Shown here one piece after another: positions 7,026-12,781 of a stretch of 14,410 nucleotides of DNA. Each line of letters begins with the position of its first letter. Position 1 is the first letter of the stretch. Under the pieces are notes generated by a model, which was not told the origin of the DNA, ran no database searches, and was given only the letters and a program-made list of their open reading frames with translations. The DNA is from Euryarchaeota archaeon UBA495 (GTDB lineage Archaea; Thermoplasmatota; Poseidoniia; Poseidoniales; Poseidoniaceae): the NCBI GenBank assembly GCA_002496845.1, contig DALQ01000041.1:1-14410 (forward strand), read 5' to 3'. The position numbers and the translations under genes are program-made.

Positions 7026-7874
7026 TCAATCACAGTAGGTCAACCAATCGGTGTAGTCGGTGATGCCTTCAATCGTGTCACCGTTGAGTTGGATGGGGAT
7101 GAGCGGAAGGCCCACCGGTGCAGGTCCACCCGATCGTCGGATGCCAGCATACGTGAAGGTTGCACCGTTGGCACGGTTCCTGTTGGTGTTCAGTTCGAGG
7201 GCGGTGGGGTCAAACCGGGACGAGTGGCAAATGCAGAACAGTTTGGTGCCGCCGTCGTCGCCACCGCCAGGCGTCCACGAGTCCTCGGTGAAGCTGTTGC
7301 TCACGAGTTGCCACCCGGGGATGCAGCACAAGTGGGTGCAGCGGCCGAAGACCATCACGAGGCCACCCGTCGGGAAGATGCGTGGGTCGGCATCGACCAT
7401 GTCGTCGAAGTGACCAACGTACTTTCCTGTCTCGTCGTAGCCTTCCATGGACTGGTAGCGAGCCTTGCCGCTGGACATGGGGGTGCCGTTGTTGGCGTCA
7501 TGGTCGACGTAGTTCACGACCACAGGAACGCCGTTCCAAACACCCGCTGCTCCGGCGGTGCCGGTGCTGGACTTGGCGGCCTCGGCCACGAAGTCTTCAC
7601 GGGTCATCGATTGAAGGTGCTTGGCACCGTACCATGCTTCGTCCTCACGGCCCTTGGCCCAGTACTTCACGGCGAGGTCGCCGCCGCTGCCTGCGCCGGG
7701 CGGGAGCAGGATGGAAGCGAAGCCAAGCACGCCCACGGAGGCGGCCAGCACACCGGTGGTGGCGTTGAAGCCGTAGCGCAGGAACTGACGTCGGTTGACG
7801 ATGGACGCGCCGCTTCCAGCATGCGCCTTCGCATCGTTGAGTGGAGCAGGCTTGAGATCGTAGGACTTCGCCAT
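7026..7874 (-). CDS. Rieske [2Fe-2S] iron-sulfur protein
   Basis: The product has 282 residues from ATG 7874. A twin-arginine motif NRRQFLR (27-33) precedes a hydrophobic anchor (about 37-58), so the folded cluster domain is expected outside the membrane. Cluster motif I is CTHLCC (Cys179, His181 ligands; Cys184 disulfide) and motif II is CICHSSRF (Cys214, His217 ligands; Cys216 disulfide). A GPAP proline loop follows at about 250-253. Two changes are visible: the usual Gly of CTHLGC is Cys183, and the Tyr often found after CHGS is Phe221, while the hydrogen-bonding Ser219 is kept. In known Rieske proteins losing that Tyr lowers the redox potential. A long segment separates anchor and cluster. 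GTG 7886 is in frame, but ATG 7874, 5 bases after GGTGA, is preferred. Confidence 0.95.
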   Translation of the reverse strand: MAKSYDLKPAPLNDAKAHAGSGASIVNRRQFLRYGFNATTGVLAASVGVLGFASILLPPGAGSGGDLAVKYWAKGREDEAWYGAKHLQSMTREDFVAEAAKSSTGTAGAAGVWNGVPVVVNYVDHDANNGTPMSSGKARYQSMEGYDETGKYVGHFDDMVDADPRIFPTGGLVMVFGRCTHLCCIPGWQLVSNSFTEDSWTPGGGDDGGTKLFCICHSSRFDPTALELNTNRNRANGATFTYAGIRRSGGPAPVGLPLIPIQLNGDTIEGITDYTDWLTYCD

Positions 7875-7879
7875 GGAAA

Positions 7880-8323
7880 TCACCACTTGTACTCGCGCCA
7901 GTCCTTGGCGTGTTCTGGGATGTATTTGTTCGCAGCATGCTTGACGATGATGGTGTCAGGCAAGACGAACTTGAGGTAGATGACGCCCATCATGATGAGC
8001 GTGACGAGGGTGATGGCCAGGTGGTACGCCAGTTGTTGCTGGTCCCAGCCCTTGATCAGGCCGTACATCATCGAGAAGGACCAGTACATGACCCAGAACA
8101 GGCCCCAGCCCAGGAAGGACATGGTCAGGTACGATGCACCCGAGGGGGCGAGCGACGCGGAAACGATCGAGCCCACTTCGGCCTCGGTAAACACGCCACG
8201 GTCGATGGCTTCGTCCAGTTGTTGCTCGCTAAGTTCCACCTCAAGAAGCGCCTTCCGAGCGTCTTCGATGGGGACGATACCGTCCGCAACCATGCGCAGG
8301 AGCTTGGTGATTTCGTCGTCCAT
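7880..8323 (-). CDS. Small two-span membrane protein of the Rieske/cyt b operon
   Basis: The product has 147 residues from ATG 8323. Residues 1-60 are soluble and helical (DEITKLLRMVADGIVPIEDA, then RKALLEVEL and EEAID-like acidic helices). They resemble short C-terminal-type helical hairpins (SHOCT/DUF2089-like 'K.V..G.I..E.A...L') seen in many regulators, but this is only a resemblance. Two spans follow, at about residues 66-90 (Trp/Met-rich, FLGWGLFWVMYWSFSMMYG) and 100-122. A Lys/Tyr-rich tail ends in WREYKW. The ATG overlaps the upstream stop as TGATG, and the gene lies 5 bases ahead of the Rieske start. It is therefore probably an accessory subunit or assembly factor of the complex. GAGGTGATC ends 5 bases before the ATG. 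No haem-binding or metal-binding motif is present. Confidence 0.85.
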   Translation of the reverse strand: MDDEITKLLRMVADGIVPIEDARKALLEVELSEQQLDEAIDRGVFTEAEVGSIVSASLAPSGASYLTMSFLGWGLFWVMYWSFSMMYGLIKGWDQQQLAYHLAITLVTLIMMGVIYLKFVLPDTIIVKHAANKYIPEHAKDWREYKW

Positions 8324-9138
8324 CACTGATCACCTCGGCGGTTCAGGTGGTAACGCAGACGCAGTTGGTTGGAGCGTCCTTGGTAGGAGGTGGAGAAGCC
8401 GTAACGCAGGAGGAATCCGGCGAAGACGACGACGACAATCACGGCGCCGAATCCGAGCAATCCGAGCCAGTGGGCGCGGAGTTTGGCGCCCATGTGGTGG
8501 AGGTCAACACCGTGGTGGTCGGGTTCTGGTGCCTGGACGTTACCATCGCCTGCAAAGAGGGTGCGCAAGCCAGCGGGAGAGGCGCCTTCGTCCTCGGGGA
8601 GGGTGAAGAAGAGCTGGTTCCAGCGGTCGTCGGCGCCGGGAACGGCGTCGCCGTTGACGCTGTTTCCGGTGATCCAGAACGTCACCGCGTCGCTGCCGGC
8701 AGCAGGCGCGGTCCACTCGATGACCCACATGCGGTCCGCCACGTTGGCGCTGGCTTCGATTTGGGTCAGGGTGGTCACGTCGCCTTCCCAGTTCTGCACG
8801 TCTTCGCCACCGAGGGTGCCGTCACTGACGCGCATGGAGAAGCCACCCGACCATGCGCCACCGGCTTCAGGGCCGCCGATGAGTTGGAGGTGCATCGTGT
8901 ATGATTCGCCGCCGGTCCATCCGTAGGGGACCTCGTCGAGGATGACCTGGACCGTGTTGTCTGCGTCGGGGTTGTGGCAGAGGCAGCCCTCCTTGGCGAC
9001 GTCTTCGATGACTTCGCCGGCGTTGTTTTGTTCGCCGCCAATGCCGGTGTGGTACGAAGTTGCAGCACCGGGAAGGAGCAATGCAAAGACCAACAGGGCG
9101 GCGAGGGAAAGCCGGAGCGTGGAGGTGCGCTTGAGCAT
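8323..9138 (-). CDS. Secreted membrane-anchored protein with CxCH motif (reeler/anchor-V-like)
   Basis: The product has 271 residues. A signal peptide (residues 1-27, RLSLAALLVFALLLPGAATS) precedes an extracytoplasmic domain. GCLCH (Cys52, Cys54, His55) lies at its start, followed by strand-rich sequence: GYGWT-like PYGWTGGESYTMHLQL, SGGFSMRVSDGTLGG and WVIEWTAPAAGSDAVTFWI. This order recalls reeler-type or 'choice-of-anchor V' domains, which often carry a CxxCH near the N-terminus. Here only CxCH is present, so covalent haem c attachment is doubtful. A His cluster, DHHGVDLHH (207-215), precedes the single C-terminal span (about 224-245) and a basic cytoplasmic tail. It is the first gene of the operon, behind a TATA-like box and a GGTGA site. 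A role as an outside electron or metal-binding partner of the Rieske complex is inference. Confidence 0.85.
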   Translation of the reverse strand: MLKRTSTLRLSLAALLVFALLLPGAATSYHTGIGGEQNNAGEVIEDVAKEGCLCHNPDADNTVQVILDEVPYGWTGGESYTMHLQLIGGPEAGGAWSGGFSMRVSDGTLGGEDVQNWEGDVTTLTQIEASANVADRMWVIEWTAPAAGSDAVTFWITGNSVNGDAVPGADDRWNQLFFTLPEDEGASPAGLRTLFAGDGNVQAPEPDHHGVDLHHMGAKLRAHWLGLLGFGAVIVVVVFAGFLLRYGFSTSYQGRSNQLRLRYHLNRRGDQ

Positions 9139-9173
9139 GGCCTCACCCTATGCCCTAAGCGACTTGGATGGGA

Positions 9174-9186
9174 CCCTTAAACATTG
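9174..9186 (-). promoter_or_regulatory. TATA-like box for the five-gene electron-transport operon
   Basis: The minus strand reads CAATGTTTAAGGG here, with TTTAAG at 9181-9176. Transcription would start about 26 bases downstream, near 9153, giving a leader of about 15 bases with GGTGA at 9147-9143 before ATG 9138. The spacing fits archaeal promoters, but the box is short. Confidence 0.45.
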
Positions 9187-9218
9187 TCTGCTGAAACGCG
9201 TAATGTAGCGGCGCAGTA

Positions 9219-9244
9219 CCCCGTTTCTAACGTTACAGACGGGG
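9219..9244. repeat. 26-bp near-palindrome, candidate operator
   Basis: CCCCGT (9219-9224) and ACGGGG (9239-9244) flank the perfect 8-bp core TAACGTTA (9228-9235). Eleven of thirteen symmetric base pairs match; the mismatches are 9225/9238 and 9227/9236. It lies in the 145-bp divergent region, about 40 bases before the TPR gene start and upstream of the TATA-like box of the electron-transport operon. That is a usual place for a dimeric regulator to bind. A central loop is lacking, so a DNA operator is more likely than an RNA hairpin. Confidence 0.5.
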
Positions 9245-9283
9245 GGTCAGAAACTTCATGCCAAGCCGGGGGTTCGGCGACGT

Positions 9284-9583
9284 ATGACCGAGCACGCTTT
9301 CGACAACGTGTACGGTCTTTCCGACGACCAACTGCGTCGCCTTGATGAGGCGGAGGAGTTCATGCTCAGGGGCGAGATCGGGAAAGCCGAAGCCATCCTT
9401 CTTGCCATGCTCGAAGAGGACGATGAGTGCATTCCTGTGCTCTCCAACCTTGGCCACATGCACGGCCGGCACCTCTCCGAGTTTGAGCAAGCCGTGGCCT
9501 ACTACAACCGGGTCTTGGACCTCGAGCCGGACAACGCATGGGCACGAGACGCCCGCCGCCGTTACCTGCGTTACATCGATTGA
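9284..9583 (+). CDS. Short TPR-repeat protein
   Basis: The product has 99 residues and is soluble and acidic. It has about two and a half tetratricopeptide units. One runs about residues 20-46 (RLDEAEEFMLRGEIGKAEAI). A second runs about residues 49-82 (PVLSNLGHMHGRHLSEFEQA, then AVAYYNRVLDLEPDNAWA), with the typical W/L-G-Y/H-A-F-A-P positions visible. The final helix is basic (RDARRRYLRYID). TPR proteins serve as binding scaffolds, and no partner is shown. No clear Shine-Dalgarno precedes ATG 9284. The gene is divergent from the electron-transport operon and lies 45 bases ahead of the FtsZ-family gene, so the two plus-strand genes are probably one transcript and could be functionally linked. 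Confidence 0.82.
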   Translation: MTEHAFDNVYGLSDDQLRRLDEAEEFMLRGEIGKAEAILLAMLEEDDECIPVLSNLGHMHGRHLSEFEQAVAYYNRVLDLEPDNAWARDARRRYLRYID

Positions 9584-9628
9584 ACCTGTGGCTCAGGTTG
9601 ATGGACCGTTGGACCCTCCTGCCTCTTC

Positions 9629-10546
9629 ATGGACGGTGGGCAAATCGTCATCGCTGGGGTGGGAGGCCTCGGTTGTGCGTGGGCCGCTTCGGCCCATCGT
9701 CGGTGCCCAAGCACGCGTCTTTTGGCGGTCGATGCCGACGACCGAAGCCTCCGCATCGGAGCAGAAGGCCACGTGCTTCGTCTTGGTCATGCCATGGAGG
9801 CGGAGGGCTGTGCGGCGCTGCCGGCCCTTGCAGAACAACGCATGCGCCGGCTTGACGCCATGGCCCGTCCCGTCCTCGAGGGTGCCGAATTGGTGGTGCT
9901 TCTCGCCGGCCTTGGTGGCGGTGCGGGCAGCGGAGCCGCGGCAGAACTGGCCCGTCAAGCCCGTCGGGCAAACGCCATCGTCATCGCCGTTGCTTCGCTT
10001 CCGTTTGCGGACGAGCAGCCTCATCGCACCGCCATCGCCACACAGGCGCTGGCTGGATTGGAAGCCAATGCGGACGTCACGGTTCGTGTGTCCCTCGAGC
10101 GGCTGGCGCACCGTGCTCGCTCCCGCGGCGAAGACTGGGCAATGGGTTCCGAGTGGATCGAGGATTTGGTCGATGGATTGGTCCACTCCCTCCTCAAGAT
10201 GAGCCTGATGAACCTCGATCTGATGGATTTGCGGGCCATCCTTGCCAACGGTGGGGCCGCCACCTTGCTGGTCGGCACCGGCATGTCAGACGACGTGCAG
10301 GGCCTCATCCGTCAGGCGGCCGCAGCACCGCTTTCCGACGTGGACGTGAGCGGAGCCACAGGCTGCTACATCCACCTTGAGGGAGGTCCCGACCTTTCCA
10401 TCGCTCAGATGGGCGACATCTCCGAAGCCTTCACCCGTACGCTGAGCCAAGACGCGAAGGTCATCCTCGGCGCCCGGGTGTCCGAAGAGATGTACGGCAG
10501 GGTGAGGGTGATCCTCCTCCTGTCGGGGCTCACCTCTGAGGCCTAG
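9629..10546 (+). CDS. Divergent FtsZ/tubulin-superfamily GTPase
   Basis: The product has 305 residues. The N-terminus IVIAGVGGLGCAWAA (6-20) aligns with the FtsZ T1 loop GVGGGGNN. LLAVDADDRSL (31-41) aligns with the FtsZ 'AVNTDAQ.L' strand. The tubulin signature loop is GGGAGSG (96-102), against GGGTGTG in FtsZ. Asn195-Leu-Asp197-Leu-Met-Asp200, followed by LRAIL, is the T7 catalytic loop seen as NLDFADVR in FtsZ. The C-terminal half also matches (SGATGCYIHLEGGPDLS, then a VILGARVSEEM strand and final VRVILLLSG). Both GTP-binding and GTPase-activating parts are thus present, so polymerisation is plausible. It is short: there is no long N-terminal extension and no C-terminal partner-binding tail beyond SGLTSEA. 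Whether it is the division FtsZ or a side-branch paralogue cannot be settled here. No Shine-Dalgarno precedes ATG 9629. Confidence 0.88.
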   Translation: MDGGQIVIAGVGGLGCAWAASAHRRCPSTRLLAVDADDRSLRIGAEGHVLRLGHAMEAEGCAALPALAEQRMRRLDAMARPVLEGAELVVLLAGLGGGAGSGAAAELARQARRANAIVIAVASLPFADEQPHRTAIATQALAGLEANADVTVRVSLERLAHRARSRGEDWAMGSEWIEDLVDGLVHSLLKMSLMNLDLMDLRAILANGGAATLLVGTGMSDDVQGLIRQAAAAPLSDVDVSGATGCYIHLEGGPDLSIAQMGDISEAFTRTLSQDAKVILGARVSEEMYGRVRVILLLSGLTSEA

Positions 10547-11841
10547 TCCAGCAGTTCGATGACGTCCTCGTCCTCGTCCTCGCTTGCGTCGTCCGGCGCT
10601 TCGCTTGCAGCCACAGGTGCCTCTTCGTGGGGTTCAGGTTCAGCGGGCGAGGACTGTGCATGCTCGTCCGGTGTGTCCACTTCTGTTTCTGCCTGTTCAG
10701 CAATCCGCGCTTCGACGCGCTGGCCGATGGCGGCGTGGTCCAAGGCGGTGGCATGCCGAGCGGCCAAGGCTGGGCCAGTGGTTCTGAGCATGGCAAGCAG
10801 CGTGATGGCGACCACCACGTGGCCGATGGACAAGACCAGGCTCACGCCTTGGACGACGGTGCTCAGCATCGCCACAGAACCGGCGTAGGCATACCCAAAC
10901 GCGAGCCCCCAGAAGAGGGCGTTTGAACGGCGCACCAGCCCAAGGTCGGATCCTCGTGTTCTGCTGGTCATGGACCAGACGGCCATCACCACCGTGACCG
11001 TCATCAGAAAGATCTCTTCGATGGCGGTGGCCACTTGCGGCTGCTCCGAGGTCATGTGGCGCCACGCGGTTCCCAAATGCCATGCGGAGAAGGCCAAGGC
11101 GACCACGTGCCAACGGGAAAACATGCGGGACGTCCAGCGGTCCTGTCCGCATGCTCGTCGGCCCTCAGCGGTCAGGAACTCGCCGACCACAAGCAGGGCT
11201 GCGAGACCTGCGGCCAAGGCCAGTTGGTCCAGCAGGACGTCGAACAAACTCACCGAGGCTGATAGGATGGAGGTGCCGGCGAGGGCACCTTGCGTCACAA
11301 GCACGACCAGAAGGAGGAGGCCGGTCAAGGAAAGCCGAAGCGCGGCCGCAACAGCGCCGGGCGGTTGGCGAGCATCCGCCTCCAACGCAGGAGTTGGCCA
11401 TCGGACCACGGCGCTCCGAAAAGAACGGCCTTGGCCAATGGACCACGCCACGAACAAGGCGGCGAGGATCATGGGGAAGAGGCTCCTCAGTCCTGCGGCT
11501 TCGACGACCATGAGGACGGCGCCAGAGAGCATGGCCCCTGCGGCGAGGGGTGCGATCAGCACGCCGAACAGTTTCCATGTGACCCGTCCACCTTCGGACA
11601 CCACCCACGTGCGGACGGTGGCGTGCTCAGCAAGCATGGCGATGCCCGCGTAGGTCAAGCCCATGCCCACGAACACAGCAGCAACTTCTGGCACGAGCCC
11701 CTCGGTGCTCCCCACGGCCACAAACAAGGCAATCACGACGGCCAAGAAACCCGCCAAGTGAGGGAGGGTCGAAGGGGCGGTCAGGGTCCGAATCAAACCG
11801 ATGAGGCTCAGTGGAGGCTCATGCACCTCAGCCTCGTCCAT
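10543..11841 (-). CDS. Large polytopic membrane protein with acidic C-terminal tail
   Basis: The product has 432 residues. About ten hydrophobic spans lie between residues 27 and 350, among them AGFLAVVIALFVAV, GVLIAPLAAGAMLSGAVLMV, LTGLLLLVVLVTQGALAG and ALFWGLAFGYAYAGSVAML. The last 80 residues are soluble and rich in Glu, Asp, Ala and Pro, ending EDEDEDVIELLD. I see no transporter signature or catalytic motif, and the family is not recognised. The acidic tail would face the cytoplasm if the number of spans is even with the N-terminus inside. ATG 11841 follows GAGG by 2 bases, a weak site. Its stop codon is the same CTAG that ends the FtsZ-family gene on the other strand. It is divergent from the Pop5-like gene across about 75 bases. 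Confidence 0.8.
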   Translation of the reverse strand: MDEAEVHEPPLSLIGLIRTLTAPSTLPHLAGFLAVVIALFVAVGSTEGLVPEVAAVFVGMGLTYAGIAMLAEHATVRTWVVSEGGRVTWKLFGVLIAPLAAGAMLSGAVLMVVEAAGLRSLFPMILAALFVAWSIGQGRSFRSAVVRWPTPALEADARQPPGAVAAALRLSLTGLLLLVVLVTQGALAGTSILSASVSLFDVLLDQLALAAGLAALLVVGEFLTAEGRRACGQDRWTSRMFSRWHVVALAFSAWHLGTAWRHMTSEQPQVATAIEEIFLMTVTVVMAVWSMTSRTRGSDLGLVRRSNALFWGLAFGYAYAGSVAMLSTVVQGVSLVLSIGHVVVAITLLAMLRTTGPALAARHATALDHAAIGQRVEARIAEQAETEVDTPDEHAQSSPAEPEPHEEAPVAASEAPDDASEDEDEDVIELLD

Positions 11842-11916
11842 CGCCTCATGAACCGACGCTCACCCTTTGAACGTGCGGGGAGAACGGTCATCAAGGGACC
11901 CCCGAACTCGCGTTTC

Positions 11917-12249
11917 ATGGCCCGACCGTCCAAGGCGCATCGTCCAAAGCGACGATGGATTGGTGTTGAGTTGGGCTCCCACTACACCGAACGTGGGCAG
12001 GTCGAAGCCAAGATGGCCGAGATGTTTGACGTGAAGGTTCGGCTCATGGACGTCCTTCCTGCCGAAAAACGGGGCACTGAGGTTGGCGTGGCCATCCTCG
12101 GCGTCACGCTTGCGGTGGCCCCAGCCGTGCGTGACGTGCTCGCTCAGGACGAGGTCTGGGCCGAACATGGGATGCGGAGCGTGACCACGTCGGGCAAAAT
12201 CCGTCTGGTGCGTGAACGGCTCGACTTGCCCCGCCCGCCACGACGTTGA
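11917..12249 (+). CDS. Probable RNase P protein component 2 (Pop5-like)
   Basis: The product has 110 residues from ATG 11917, close to the usual 105-120 for archaeal Rnp2. A basic N-terminus (MARPSKAHRPKRRWIGVEL) corresponds to the 'KKRYIAFKV' strand of archaeal Pop5. The middle has the TEVGVAIL strand corresponding to the 'TGIIR' strand. The C-terminus GMRSVTTSGKIRLVRERL fits the Pop5 ending '.R.LGVSGTIK..KRK'. If correct, it binds the catalytic RNA of RNase P and helps 5' maturation of pre-tRNA. The match is from memory of the family pattern and is weak in the middle, so a different small basic protein is possible. The frame stays open far upstream (to 11290), but that stretch is antisense to the membrane gene. 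No Shine-Dalgarno is seen, and a leaderless start is likely. Confidence 0.55.
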   Translation: MARPSKAHRPKRRWIGVELGSHYTERGQVEAKMAEMFDVKVRLMDVLPAEKRGTEVGVAILGVTLAVAPAVRDVLAQDEVWAEHGMRSVTTSGKIRLVRERLDLPRPPRR

Positions 12250-12274
12250 TGAATCATCACTCCGAGGCCCCCAC

Positions 12275-12778
12275 ATGGGAGCCGGAGGGGACGCACCACC
12301 GCTCCGCCTCCAAGACGTGCTCATGCTCGTTGGTTTGAGCCTCTTTGTGGGGAGCATCGTGATGCTGGCGTGGGACGATCCGGTTCCACTGAATTCAGAA
12401 GAAGCGGTGACGGGACAGGCGACCCTTGGACAAGGGGCTTCCGTGGACGTGGAATATTCCGTTGATCAGACCTCAATCGTCACCGTTCGCTTCCAATTCG
12501 AGGATCAGGACGAAGTCTTGACCACCGAAGCCGTGGCTGCCGGAGCCACCGAAACGATTCGTTTTGACATGCCGGAACGAGGCGCTGTGTCGTGGTCAAT
12601 CTCGGTTTCCGAAGGCACGGGTGAAGTCGATGTTGATCTCAAGCGCGGTGCGATGGCCTTTGTCTGGCCACCGCTTCTTGGAGCCCTCTTGGTTGGCTAC
12701 TCTGTCCTTCTCGGCCGACAAAACGACGATGCGCCAGAAGCGGAAGCGGAGAGCCTTGATGCTGAACTCCTCGGATGA
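12275..12778 (+). CDS. Two-span membrane protein with external strand-rich domain
   Basis: The product has 167 residues from ATG 12275. The first span is at about residues 14-33 (VLMLVGLSLFVGSIVMLAW). A Thr/Val/Glu-rich, alternating-pattern domain of about 95 residues follows (SVDVEYSVDQTSIVTVRFQF, then TIRFDMPERGAVSWSISV), consistent with a beta-sandwich facing outside. A second span at about 128-147 (WPPLLGALLVGYSVLL) leads to a short acidic tail. No catalytic residues or known family were recognised. The same frame is open upstream to ATG 12212, but that part overlaps the Pop5-like gene in another frame. ATG 12275 lies 25 bases after that gene's stop, so co-transcription is likely. It ends 3 bases before the convergent methyltransferase/biotin-ligase gene. 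Confidence 0.75.
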   Translation: MGAGGDAPPLRLQDVLMLVGLSLFVGSIVMLAWDDPVPLNSEEAVTGQATLGQGASVDVEYSVDQTSIVTVRFQFEDQDEVLTTEAVAAGATETIRFDMPERGAVSWSISVSEGTGEVDVDLKRGAMAFVWPPLLGALLVGYSVLLGRQNDDAPEAEAESLDAELLG

Positions 12779-12781
12779 GGG

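Noticed and set aside
6756..7979. Open frame of 407 codons on the plus strand
   Set aside because: It is antisense to the cytochrome b6 and Rieske genes, which have full ligand motifs and ribosome sites. The translated product has no recognisable domain.
8974..8988. CLCH as a covalent haem c site
   Set aside because: Cytochrome c maturation needs CxxCH in nearly all cases. Here only one residue lies between the cysteines, so I did not call the protein a cytochrome c.
9342..10202. Open frame of 286 codons spanning the TPR and FtsZ-family genes
   Set aside because: It is a +1-type shadow, rich in Ser, Pro and Arg, that overlaps two genes with clear domain signatures in other frames.
11290..11916. 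Upstream extension of the Pop5-like frame
   Set aside because: The extension is antisense to the ten-span membrane gene and reads as a His/Gly/Glu-rich shadow. Family-like sequence starts only at about 11930.
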